Part shown: positions 23,470 through 31,651 of the stretch, in pieces
How positions within the stretch are numbered: position 1 is the stretch's first letter
Layout of the letters: each line of letters opens with the position of its first letter
Assembly (NCBI GenBank): GCA_041635755.1
Contig: JBFKUL010000006.1
Location: 1-31,732, forward strand
Length of the DNA: 31,732 bases
Source of the DNA: JBFKUL01 sp041635755
GTDB lineage: Bacteria; Pseudomonadota; Gammaproteobacteria; Burkholderiales; SG8-39
Direction of reading: 5' to 3'
Position numbers and translations under genes: made by a program
The notes under the pieces: model-generated
The model's input: the letters and a program-made list of their open reading frames with translations, nothing else
The model's database searches: none
Told to the model about the DNA's origin: nothing

Positions 23470-24423
23470 TTACATTGCCCCGACTTCCTTGTAGAACTTG
23501 ACCGCGCCCTTGTGGAACGGCACGCCGATGTCGAGCGCCATATCCTTGGGCGTCGAGCCGGCGATGGCCTTCACCACGGCGGCCATGTCGTCCACGCCGG
23601 CAGCCATGGCTTTGACCATGCCGTACACCGTGGCCTCGGGTAGGTCGCAGGCGACCACGACGTGCGTGGAGTAGCCGATCACCGGCACGTCCTTGTCCTG
23701 CTTCGGATAGGTCCCCGCCTTGATGATCAATTTGTTGTGGCCCGGGTTGGCCTGCTTCACCGCGTTGAAGGTCTTGTCGTCCACTGGCACCAGCTTCACG
23801 TCGCGCGCGCTGGCGAGATCCATCACCGCCGAGGCGGGCGCCGTGGTGCCGAGCGTGAACACTTGGGCGTGGCCGTCCTTCATCATCGCCACCGCGTCGT
23901 TGTAGCCGGCCTGGAAGTTGGCCTTGGCGAGCGATTGGTAGCTCATGCCGTTGATCTTCAGCACCTGCTCGGTAAGCAGTTCGCCCGTGTTGCCTTTCGG
24001 CTGCGTCACCAGCGTCTTGCCCTTTAGGTCGGCCAGGCTGTTGACTTTGGCGTCGGCCAGCGCAACCACCTGAAAGTACTGCGGATAGAGGTTTGCCAGC
24101 TGGCAGACGTTGGTGACCTTCTTCGGATACGGCGCTTCGCCCTGCACGCCGAGCACGGCCGTGTTCGAGTTGGACAAGCCGATGTGCGCCTTGCCTTCGT
24201 CCACGCCGCGCACATTGGCGATGCCTGCGCCGGGGGTCTGCGTGATCTCGAGGCCCTTGATGTTCTTCTCCCACATGCCTTTCAGCGCTCCGCCAAGCGG
24301 GATCCAGGAGCCGCCCTGCGGGCCGGTCATGAAGGTCACCTGCTGGGCGGCGGCCGGTGCACTGAGCATCGCGGCGACCGCGACGGCGATTGAGGTTTTG
24401 GCAACGAGTTTTGCGTGCTTCAT
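23470..24423 (-). CDS. TAXI family TRAP transporter solute-binding protein
   Basis: A 317-residue periplasmic protein with a signal peptide (KTSIAVAVAAMLSAPAAAQQ). The mature start VTFMTGPQGGSWIPLGGALKGMWEK and the segment TPGAGIANVRGVDEGKAHIGLSNSNT are hallmarks of TAXI (TRAP-associated extracytoplasmic immunogenic) receptors. It captures a small organic ligand, in known members often glutamate or other carboxylates, and passes it to the fused permease encoded next. ATG start with a strong TAGGAGGAAAAG ribosome site, consistent with high expression. First gene of the transporter operon. Confidence 0.94.
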   Translation of the reverse strand: MKHAKLVAKTSIAVAVAAMLSAPAAAQQVTFMTGPQGGSWIPLGGALKGMWEKNIKGLEITQTPGAGIANVRGVDEGKAHIGLSNSNTAVLGVQGEAPYPKKVTNVCQLANLYPQYFQVVALADAKVNSLADLKGKTLVTQPKGNTGELLTEQVLKINGMSYQSLAKANFQAGYNDAVAMMKDGHAQVFTLGTTAPASAVMDLASARDVKLVPVDDKTFNAVKQANPGHNKLIIKAGTYPKQDKDVPVIGYSTHVVVACDLPEATVYGMVKAMAAGVDDMAAVVKAIAGSTPKDMALDIGVPFHKGAVKFYKEVGAM

Positions 24424-24489
24424 CTTTTCCTCCTACGGTTTGGATAGGCCGGCGGACCTTGGATTATTATTGTTGCGCCGTCGGCAACG

Positions 24490-24495
24490 ATCATA
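24490..24495 (-). promoter_or_regulatory. -10 box candidate for the TAXI-TRAP operon
   Basis: TATGAT on the minus strand, about 67 bases upstream of the binding-protein ATG, in the 112-base gap after the GH15 gene. An AT-rich stretch (ACAATAATAATCC) lies between it and the start. No convincing -35 was seen. Confidence 0.3.
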
Positions 24496-24535
24496 GCGCG
24501 GCACGGCGGCGCCCGCCAGCCGATCCGCGAATCGC

Positions 24536-27169
24536 CTAGCGGTTCAGCCGCCAGTCGTAGGCTAAGAAATCGAGCCGTACCGGGGCGTCGTCGGCCTCGA
24601 TCGCCAGGCGTACGCGCTCGTCGTACAGGTAACTGGCGATATAGCGCGCCAGGGCCTGCTCGTCGCGGCCGAAGTCGGCGCCGTACCATTTGAAGATCTC
24701 GGAGACCGATAGCGTGCGGCTTGCAGGGTCGAAGCGGGTCGAACCGTTGATGAATACCGCGGCCGAGGTCTCCAGCTGGTGGTCCAGGCTTGCTGCGTCG
24801 TAGGCCTCCACCGGCGGACAGGTCTTGCTCGCGCAGACCAGCGCGAAGTGGATGCGGGGGTCGGGGTTGCGCACCACCCAGCCCAGGCGCGGGTCACCGC
24901 CCCCGAAGGGGCGCTTGAGGCTCCAGAGCGGCACCCGGTTGCCGCGCAAAATGCCGTGCTCGATGTCGTCCGCGGTAAGCGCCTGCCCGCCGACGCGGTA
25001 GGCGATGCGATCGAAGAAGCGCGGCACCTCCCGCACCGAGGAGCGGATACCGAGGTGAATTACCCCGTGGATCACGATCGCGTTGTACACGTTGACCCAG
25101 AAAGCGATGCGATCGTCGTCGCCCGCGAGCGCCGAGACATCGTAATCGGCGAGCGCATCGGCCGCTTCGCGGAACGTGCGGTAATACTCCGAGCCGCGGA
25201 TCAGCTCGTAGTACACGCGCTGCGCGTGGCCGTCGTAGAACTGGCCGCGCAGCACGTTCATGGTGCGCATCAGATGCGCCGCCGGCTGCGCCGGGCGGGG
25301 GCGCACTTTGCCCGTACGCGGGGCGTTGAGCAGCTCGCGCCGCCACAGCAGCGCGATGCGTCGCATCCAGGGCAGGGGCTCGGTCTCCGGCATTTCACGG
25401 CGCGCGTCCAGATACTTGAGCAGCACCGAGACATAGCCGATGTGCGAGTAGGCTTGTGGAAAGTTGCCGGTGATCTCGCGATAGCGAGGATCGTACTGCT
25501 CGCCGAACAGCCCGAGCGGACTCGCGTAGCGCGAGATGGCACGCAGCCAGTCGTCAACCTCGTCCAGTCGCCCCTGCAGCAGCAGGCACTCGAGATACCA
25601 GAAGAAGCAGATGAGGAAACCGGCTTCCTGTCCCTGCAGCCCGTCGGGCGCGACGTAGCGCATCAATACGCCCCTGTCGAGCAGGTCCTGCTCAATCGCG
25701 CGGATCGTTCCGGTGACACGTCGATCATCGGCCGGCAGAAAGCCGCTGAGCGGAATCAGCAACAGCGCTGCGTCGACCTGGTCGGTGTCGTAATGCTGCG
25801 TGAAGGTGTTGCGATCGGCGTCGTAGCCGCGCTCGAGGATGTCGGTGCGAATCGCGTCGCGCTCGACGCGCCAGCGTTCGAGGTCGGCCTCGAATCCGTA
25901 GTGCTCGGCGATCTTGATGCCGCGGTCGATCGCCACCCAGCACATGAGCTTGGAGTGCGTGTAGTGCTGCTCGCCGATGCGCGCCTCCCAGATGCCGTCG
26001 TCTCGCCCGCGCCAGATGCGCGCGGCCTGCTCGACCAGGGGTCGGAATGCTTCCCAGTTCTCGGTGTTGATCTTTCCGGTGTAGTGCGACACGACGAACA
26101 GGGTCTCGAGCAGCTCACCGTAGATGTCATGCTGGCGCTGGTTGACGACGAACTGGCCGACCCGCACCGGCGCCGAGCCCTTGTAGCCCGAGAGATGCTC
26201 GAGCGATGTTTCGTCCCCCGGCGGCGCCGGCTCGCGCAGCCGGTACACGATGGCGAGCTCACCCCCCGGGTTCGCCGCGCAGATCCAGCGCAGCCAACCG
26301 AGATAGCTTTCCGCCTCGTCGTGGTGACCGAGCCGGAACAGCGCCGCGACCGTCATGCTCGCGTCGCGAATCCAGCTGAAGCGGTAGTCCCAGTTGCGCT
26401 CGCCGTGCACGATCGCCGGCAGCGAAGTGGTGGCCGCCGCCGCGATGGCGCCGGTCGAGCGCACTTGCAGAAGCTTGAGCACCAGCGCCGAGCGGTCGAG
26501 CAGCCGCTCCCAGAAGCCCGAGGTCGGGTAGCGGCCGGTGCGGCTCGAGCGCACCCATGCGCGCCAGTACTCGCAGGTCGACGTCATCGCGCGCTCGAGC
26601 GCAGCCTCCTCGGGGAGCGCCCCGCCCGACTCGCCCTCGACGAGCGCGAGCCACAGCGTCTCGCCCTCAGCGAGCGATAAGCGCGCGCGCTCGTCGCGCC
26701 ACTCGAGGGGCCGCGAGGCGAGCAGCGAGAGCGCTGCGCCGTCGGCGCGCAGCGTCACCGCCCGCTCCGAAACGCGCGACCACGACGGGCGCGCCCGCGC
26801 GTAGTCGAAGCGCGCGCTGCACTCGAGCTCGAGTTCGACCGTTCCGGAGACCGCGCGAGCGCGGCGCAGCAGCCTGCCGGGCGTTCCGCCCTCCGGCATG
26901 AGGTCGACCAGTTCGAGTTCGCCGCCCGGCGTGCGAAAGCGCGTCTCGAGCACGTTGGTGCGATCGAGGTAGTGCTGCGCCGAGTCGAAGTCCCCGAGCG
27001 GCCGCACCGCGAAGCACCCGCCGTGCCGATGGTCGAGCAGCGCGGCGAACACCGAAGGCGAGTCGAGGTACGGCAGGCACATCCAGTCGATCGCGCCGTC
27101 ACGCCCGACGAGCGCCACCGTGGCGCCGTCGCCGATCAGGCCGTAGTCGCTGATGCGCTTGTACCCCAT
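24536..27169 (-). CDS. GH15 family glycosidase fused to a C-terminal DUF547 domain
   Basis: An 877-residue two-domain protein. Residues 1 to about 610 form a glycoside hydrolase family 15 enzyme (glucoamylase / alpha,alpha-trehalase type): N-terminal ISDYGLIGDGATVALVGRDG and DWMCLPYLDSPSVF, catalytic barrel with NWDYRFSWIRDASMTV, general-acid segment LEHLSGYKGSAPVRVGQ, and second-Glu region GQEAGFLICFFWYLECLLL. From about residue 634 to the end (244 residues) lies a full DUF547 domain: RIAFWVNVYNAIVIHGVIHL, WSLKRPFGGGDPRLG, HFALVCASKTCPPVEAYD, LSVSEIFKWYGADFG. No signal peptide, so cytoplasmic. Linkage to zwf 22 bases upstream suggests a role in trehalose or glucan turnover feeding the pentose phosphate route. 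DUF547 function is not established. A sequencing-error fusion of two adjacent genes is possible but the frame is continuous. Confidence 0.9.
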   Translation of the reverse strand: MGYKRISDYGLIGDGATVALVGRDGAIDWMCLPYLDSPSVFAALLDHRHGGCFAVRPLGDFDSAQHYLDRTNVLETRFRTPGGELELVDLMPEGGTPGRLLRRARAVSGTVELELECSARFDYARARPSWSRVSERAVTLRADGAALSLLASRPLEWRDERARLSLAEGETLWLALVEGESGGALPEEAALERAMTSTCEYWRAWVRSSRTGRYPTSGFWERLLDRSALVLKLLQVRSTGAIAAAATTSLPAIVHGERNWDYRFSWIRDASMTVAALFRLGHHDEAESYLGWLRWICAANPGGELAIVYRLREPAPPGDETSLEHLSGYKGSAPVRVGQFVVNQRQHDIYGELLETLFVVSHYTGKINTENWEAFRPLVEQAARIWRGRDDGIWEARIGEQHYTHSKLMCWVAIDRGIKIAEHYGFEADLERWRVERDAIRTDILERGYDADRNTFTQHYDTDQVDAALLLIPLSGFLPADDRRVTGTIRAIEQDLLDRGVLMRYVAPDGLQGQEAGFLICFFWYLECLLLQGRLDEVDDWLRAISRYASPLGLFGEQYDPRYREITGNFPQAYSHIGYVSVLLKYLDARREMPETEPLPWMRRIALLWRRELLNAPRTGKVRPRPAQPAAHLMRTMNVLRGQFYDGHAQRVYYELIRGSEYYRTFREAADALADYDVSALAGDDDRIAFWVNVYNAIVIHGVIHLGIRSSVREVPRFFDRIAYRVGGQALTADDIEHGILRGNRVPLWSLKRPFGGGDPRLGWVVRNPDPRIHFALVCASKTCPPVEAYDAASLDHQLETSAAVFINGSTRFDPASRTLSVSEIFKWYGADFGRDEQALARYIASYLYDERVRLAIEADDAPVRLDFLAYDWRLNR

Positions 27170-27191
27170 GCGGCGCGCGCCCGCGACAGAC

Positions 27192-28577
27192 CTAGTCGTC
27201 CGACGGCTTCGGGTCGTGCCAGCCGTCGTGCGTGGCGATCAGCGCTTCGGCGCTTGCCGGCCCCCAGGTGTCGGGCGCGTAGTACTCCAGCTCGGGCGGA
27301 TCCTCGATGATCGGATCGACCACGCGCCAGGCCGCCTCGACTTCGTCCTGGCGCGCGAACAGCAGATGATCGCCCGACATCGCCGCGCCGAGCAGCAGCT
27401 CGTAAGGCTCGACCTGGCGCGCCGGATCGCGACGCGCGTAAAGCTCGACATTCTCGGTTGCGCCGCGTTGCCCCGAGGCCATCACCGTTGCTTGAAGCGC
27501 AATCTCGATGTTCGGGCTCATGCGAAAGCGCAGGTGGTTCGGCGCGCCTGTCTCGAAGCGACGCCCCGAGAACGTATTCTGCGGCGGGCGCTTGAGCGTC
27601 ACCAGCACCTCGTGGGCGGTGATTGGCAGGCGCTTGCCGGTGCGTACGTAAAACGGCACGTCCTGCCAGCGCCACGAATCGAGCCGGAGCCGAATCGCGG
27701 CGTAGGTCTCGACCTGCGAGTCGGGCGCCACCCCTTCCTCGTCGCGGTAGCCGCGATATTGTCCGCGAACCAGGTCGCCCTTTGACGGCGGCCGGATCGA
27801 CTTCAGCACGCGCGTTTTCTCGTCCCGAAACGCCTCGGTGTCCGGGCCGACCGGCGGTTCCATCGCGAGCAGCGAAACCACCTGCATCAGGTGGTTCTGC
27901 ACCACGTCGCGGATCGCCCCGGCTTCCTCGTAGAACTTGCCCCGGCCGGCAACGCCGAAGTTCTCCGCGATCGTCACCTCGACGCGTTCGATGTAATTGC
28001 GGTTCCAGATCGGCTCGAGGAACGCGTTGCCAAAGCGAAAGAACAGAATGTTCTGAACCGTTTCCTTGCCGAGGTAGTGATCGATGCGGTAGATCGACTC
28101 TTCCTCGAAGGCGCGGTGCAGGATGCGATTGAGCTCGTGCGCCGATTCGAGGCTGCGGCCAAAGGGCTTTTCCAGCACCACGCCGGCGCCTTCAGCGCAG
28201 CCCGAGCGCGCCAGTCCCTTGATCACGACGGGGAACAGGCTCGGGGGGATCGCCAGATAGTGCACCGGGCGCTCCGCGCCGCCGAGCGTCTTGCGGATCT
28301 GCTGGTAGACGCGCGGATCCTTGTAGTCGCCGGGAACGAAGCACAACAACCGGGCGAGGCGTTCAAAGGCGGCGCGGTCGAGGCCCGAGCTGTTGCGCTG
28401 GATGCTTTCTTTCGCGCGCGCCACCAGCCGCTCGATGCTCCAGCCCTCGCGGGCGACCCCGATGACGGGAGCCTGCAACCGTTCGGCCTTCGCCATCGCG
28501 TGCAGCGCCGGGAAGATCTTCTTGTAGGCGAGATCTCCGGTGACCCCGAACAGTACCAGCGCGTCGGCCTCTTCCAT
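27192..28577 (-). CDS. zwf: Glucose-6-phosphate 1-dehydrogenase
   Basis: A 461-residue enzyme that oxidises glucose 6-phosphate to 6-phosphogluconolactone, making NADPH, the entry to the oxidative pentose phosphate and Entner-Doudoroff routes. N-terminal nucleotide-binding LFGVTGDLAYKKIFPALHAM; active site RIDHYLGKETVQNILFFRFGN with the catalytic His; GVVLEKPFGRSLESA and PRDxxQNHLMQ-type segment (IRDVVQNHLMQVVSLLAMEPP). Slightly shorter than the usual ~490. ATG at 28577 follows the dehydrogenase gene by 62 bases and precedes the GH15 fusion gene by 22, so the three are likely co-transcribed. No pgl or edd is in the window. Confidence 0.96.
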   Translation of the reverse strand: MEEADALVLFGVTGDLAYKKIFPALHAMAKAERLQAPVIGVAREGWSIERLVARAKESIQRNSSGLDRAAFERLARLLCFVPGDYKDPRVYQQIRKTLGGAERPVHYLAIPPSLFPVVIKGLARSGCAEGAGVVLEKPFGRSLESAHELNRILHRAFEEESIYRIDHYLGKETVQNILFFRFGNAFLEPIWNRNYIERVEVTIAENFGVAGRGKFYEEAGAIRDVVQNHLMQVVSLLAMEPPVGPDTEAFRDEKTRVLKSIRPPSKGDLVRGQYRGYRDEEGVAPDSQVETYAAIRLRLDSWRWQDVPFYVRTGKRLPITAHEVLVTLKRPPQNTFSGRRFETGAPNHLRFRMSPNIEIALQATVMASGQRGATENVELYARRDPARQVEPYELLLGAAMSGDHLLFARQDEVEAAWRVVDPIIEDPPELEYYAPDTWGPASAEALIATHDGWHDPKPSDD

Positions 28578-28639
28578 CGAATCGTTCCTCGCAGGCAGCG
28601 GAACGCGCGCCGCGCGCCTCGGCGCGACGCCGCAACGAC

Positions 28640-29578
28640 CTAGACTACTCGCGTGAGCACCGGCTTGCCGGCGAAGTGCCGCAGCAGGTTGTCGACCTGG
28701 AGATTGCCCATCGCGGTTCGCGTTTCGACCGTGGCGCTGCCCACATGCGGCAGCAGCACGGCATTGTCGAGCGCGAGGAACTCCGCAGGCACGCGGGGTT
28801 CGTCGGCGAACACGTCGAGCCCGGCGCCCGCGATCTTTCCCTGCTGCAGGTACCGGAGCAGCACCGGCTCGTCCACGACCGAGCCGCGGGCGATGTTGAC
28901 GAGGTACCCCTGCGCCCCGAGCGCGTCGAGAACCTTGGTGCTCACCAGGCGATCGGTCTCCGCCCCGCCGGGCGTCACGATCACCAGCACGTCGGCATTT
29001 CTTGCAAGTGTCACCGGATCAGGATCGTAAGGGTACGCGACGTCCTTCTTTCTGCGGTTGTGGTAACGGACCTTCATGCCGAACGCTACGGCGCGCTGCG
29101 CGATCGCTTCGCCGATGCGGCCCAGACCGAGGATGCCCATGGTCTTGCCATCGAGCGCGGTGGTCAGCGGATAGGGCCCCCGCGCTGCCCAGTAGCCGGA
29201 GCGCAGATACTGCTCGGCCTGCGGGAGTTTGCGCATGACGTTCAATGCCAGCGCGAGCGCGGTATCGGCCACACAGTCGTTCAGCACGTCCGGCGTGTTG
29301 GTGACGATGATGCCGCGCTGCTTGGCTGCGCCGAGATCGATGGCGTCCACGCCGACGCCGAAGTTGGAGATGATTTCCAGCTTGGGCAGCGCGTCCATGA
29401 GCGCCGCATCGGCGCCGCCGCCGCCGAACGTCGCGAGACCCCGCACTTTCGACGCGAGCGCCTTGAGAGTTGCGGCACGGTCCTTCGCCTCGTACAGCCG
29501 GTGGCAATTGAACTCCCGGTCAAGGCGTTCCTGCGTGCGCTCGAAAATCTTGGTGGTGGCAATGATCTCCGGTTTCAT
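28640..29578 (-). CDS. D-isomer-specific 2-hydroxyacid dehydrogenase
   Basis: A 312-residue NAD(P)-dependent dehydrogenase, of the glyoxylate/hydroxypyruvate reductase type by overall appearance. The Rossmann motif is GILGLGRIGEAIAQRA; the catalytic triad shows as Arg in NIARGSVVDEP, Glu in DVFADEPRVP and His in LLPHVGSATVETR. The frame is open 19 codons upstream of 29578, but MKPEIIATTKIFERT is a natural N-terminus and lies 53 bases after the aldolase stop. With the HpaI-type aldolase upstream it could handle a 2-oxo or hydroxy acid released by that aldolase, for example tartronate semialdehyde or hydroxypyruvate (inference). Confidence 0.92.
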   Translation of the reverse strand: MKPEIIATTKIFERTQERLDREFNCHRLYEAKDRAATLKALASKVRGLATFGGGGADAALMDALPKLEIISNFGVGVDAIDLGAAKQRGIIVTNTPDVLNDCVADTALALALNVMRKLPQAEQYLRSGYWAARGPYPLTTALDGKTMGILGLGRIGEAIAQRAVAFGMKVRYHNRRKKDVAYPYDPDPVTLARNADVLVIVTPGGAETDRLVSTKVLDALGAQGYLVNIARGSVVDEPVLLRYLQQGKIAGAGLDVFADEPRVPAEFLALDNAVLLPHVGSATVETRTAMGNLQVDNLLRHFAGKPVLTRVV

Positions 29579-29631
29579 GGTCGCTCTCTTGAGGGTACCT
29601 TCGATGCGGGGCCTGCCGCGCTGCGGGCCGG

Positions 29632-30393
29632 TCATTTGAATTTCGCCGCCAGCGTCTCCGCGCCGCGCGCGAGCAGTCCGACGTCGGCGCCGACCGCGAC
29701 GAACAGCGCGCCACAGCCCAGCCAGTGCTTCGCATCGGCTTCGACGGGCGTGAGAATGCCCGGTGCCTTGCCCGCCTTGCGGATGCGCCGGATCGCGTCG
29801 TCGATCAGAGGCTTCACCTTGGGGTGGGCCGTCTCGCCGGTGTAGCCGAGCGAGGCGTGAAGGTCCGCTGGGCCGATGAAGATCCCGTCGACGCCCTCGA
29901 TTGCTGCGATCGCCTCGATGTTGTCGAGCGCGCCCTGCGTCTCAACCTGGACCAGCAAACAAAGCTCCTCGTGCGCGCGCTTGGCGTAGTCCTTGACTCG
30001 GCCGAAGCGGGAGGCGCGCGTGGTGCCGGCAACGCCGCGCATTCCCGCCGGCGGATAGCGCGTGTAGGCGACCGCGTCCTTTGCTTCCTGGGCGCTCGAG
30101 ACATAGGGGATGAGCAGCGACTGCGCACCGATATCGAGCACGCGCTTGATGGTCACCATGTCGTTCCAGGGCACGCGCACGATCGGCGTCGTGTCATAGG
30201 GCGCCGCGGCCTGCAGCTGGCAAAGCAGCGACTCGAGATCGTTCGGCGAGTGCTCCGTGTCGAGCAGCAGCCAGTGGAAGCCCGCGCCGGCGATCACTTC
30301 GACGCTGTAGTGCGAGGCGAGGCTCGACCATAGGCCGATCTGCGGCTTGCCTGCCTTGATGGCGCGTTTGAAAGTGTTCAGCGGGAGGTCCAT
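29632..30393 (-). CDS. HpcH/HpaI family class II aldolase
   Basis: A 253-residue metal-dependent aldolase that splits 4-hydroxy-2-oxo acids to pyruvate and an aldehyde. Motifs: DTEHSPNDLESL with the catalytic His, PIVRVPWND with the pyruvate-binding Arg, metal-binding Glu in LVQVETQGALDN and Asp in GIFIGPADLHASLGY. Full family length. The frame is open further upstream; ATG 30393 giving MDLPLNTFKRAIKAGKPQIG is the usual start. It heads the minus-strand series aldolase, 2-hydroxyacid dehydrogenase, zwf, GH15-DUF547. A TAGAAT -10 lies about 115 bases upstream. Confidence 0.93.
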   Translation of the reverse strand: MDLPLNTFKRAIKAGKPQIGLWSSLASHYSVEVIAGAGFHWLLLDTEHSPNDLESLLCQLQAAAPYDTTPIVRVPWNDMVTIKRVLDIGAQSLLIPYVSSAQEAKDAVAYTRYPPAGMRGVAGTTRASRFGRVKDYAKRAHEELCLLVQVETQGALDNIEAIAAIEGVDGIFIGPADLHASLGYTGETAHPKVKPLIDDAIRRIRKAGKAPGILTPVEADAKHWLGCGALFVAVGADVGLLARGAETLAAKFK

Positions 30394-30507
30394 GGCGTTT
30401 GCTCGAAGTCGGATGGATCCGGCCGTCCCGCTCCGGCGCGTCGATGCTGGCGGCACGGCGACGTGGCCGGCGAGATCGGGCAGGAGGGTCGACAGGGCAG
30501 GGCAAGC

Positions 30508-30513
30508 ATTCTA
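30508..30513 (-). promoter_or_regulatory. -10 box candidate for the aldolase operon
   Basis: TAGAAT on the minus strand in the 164-base gap between the esterase and the aldolase. TGCGTG at the expected -35 distance (17 bases) is a poor match. It is the third minus-strand TAGAAT found upstream of a gene in this window. Confidence 0.3.
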
Positions 30514-30557
30514 CCTGCTGGCAGACGCCGCACGCATCGGTCGGTTCGCTCGCCGCG

Positions 30558-31601
30558 TCAACCCGTCGCGGTCTTGGTGGCCCGCGCGCGTCCCGCTTTC
30601 GAGAAATCCGACAGGAAGTCCCAGATGAGGTGCGTCGCGTCGGGCTCGCGTGCATCGAAGTAGCCGTGCGCCGCGTCGCCGCCGCTCCAGGCGTGCGCGA
30701 GGCCTTGGATTTCGATGTGGCGCACGGCGATTCTGCGGCCAACAGCGAAATCGTGGATCGCATGCGGATGGCCCTTTGTACGTTGCACGGTCCGGGTTTG
30801 CGTCGGCGCCGGCAAGGCGTGCCCGGGCGGCAGCGCGGATTCCGGCAGGCCGTTGAACACGAGAAACTGGCGCACCAGATAATTTGCGTGTACAGGCGCG
30901 ACCAGACCATCTGCGCTCCCCTGGATAATAAGCGCGGGCACGGGCAGCGCTCCAAGATGTGCGGCGGCGGCGCGCGCGTCGCGCGCGAGGGGCACCGGAT
31001 CGCGGCGCGGGCCGAGCCTGAGCGCATGCCGAGCGCTCGAGGCGCTCTGCGCGGTACCGCACGCGACGCCGGAATGGACCGCCACCGCCGCAAACAGTTG
31101 CGGCGCGCGCAGCGCGAGCACCGCCGCCAATCCGCCGCCCGAGGACAGGCCCGCGACGTAGATCCGGTCGCGGTTCACGCTGTAGCCGCTTGCCACCTGC
31201 TCGACCTGCGCCGCGACGATCGCGGCTTCGCCTTCGCCGAGCAGCGTGTTCGGGTCGAACCAGTTCCAGCAACGCTCGAAGTTCGCGAGCGGCGACTGGC
31301 GTGGCAGCAGCACCAGCGCACCGTGCTCGTCGGCGATCCGGGCGACCCGCGTGCCGGCGGCAAATTGCTCGGGCGTCTGCCGGCAGCCATGGATCCACAC
31401 CATAAGCGGGGCCGCGCGCGTCGCGCGGTAGCCGCGCGGCACGTACAGCAGGTATTCGCGCCCGGGCGAAATGAGCGCGAAGTGCGCGAGCGTGCCTTCG
31501 AGGCTGTGGCGCTTGCCGGGCGCGAAATGGCCGGGCAGCGCGCGTGGTGCGCGACTGACCAGCCGCTTGATATACGCGAGGGCCGCGCGAATCGGTTGCA
31601 A
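30558..31601 (-). CDS. PHB depolymerase family esterase (alpha/beta hydrolase)
   Basis: A 347-residue serine hydrolase of the Esterase_PHB / feruloyl-esterase type. Motifs: oxyanion segment PLMVWIHGCRQTPEQFA, the trailing DEHGALVLLPRQS, CWNWFDPN, the nucleophile elbow GLSSGGGLAAVLAL (G-x-S-x-G), the acid region LIIQGSADGLVAPVHA, and the catalytic-His segment GLAHAWSGGD. No signal peptide is evident, so it may be intracellular and act on polyhydroxyalkanoate oligomers or other esters. The start appears to be TTG at 31601 with AAAGGA four bases before it; an in-frame TGA just upstream rules out a much longer form. About 50 bases separate it from the preceding partial gene. Confidence 0.88.
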   Translation of the reverse strand: MQPIRAALAYIKRLVSRAPRALPGHFAPGKRHSLEGTLAHFALISPGREYLLYVPRGYRATRAAPLMVWIHGCRQTPEQFAAGTRVARIADEHGALVLLPRQSPLANFERCWNWFDPNTLLGEGEAAIVAAQVEQVASGYSVNRDRIYVAGLSSGGGLAAVLALRAPQLFAAVAVHSGVACGTAQSASSARHALRLGPRRDPVPLARDARAAAAHLGALPVPALIIQGSADGLVAPVHANYLVRQFLVFNGLPESALPPGHALPAPTQTRTVQRTKGHPHAIHDFAVGRRIAVRHIEIQGLAHAWSGGDAAHGYFDAREPDATHLIWDFLSDFSKAGRARATKTATG

Positions 31602-31651
31602 GTGGTCCTTTTGAGCCGGTGCTCAGACGCCCAGTCGCGACACGCGTGGAT

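Noticed and set aside
24779..26680. 633-codon plus-strand open frame opposite the GH15-DUF547 gene
   Set aside because: It mirrors the codon bias of the true gene; composition is Arg/Val/Asp-rich, with no motifs or ribosome site.
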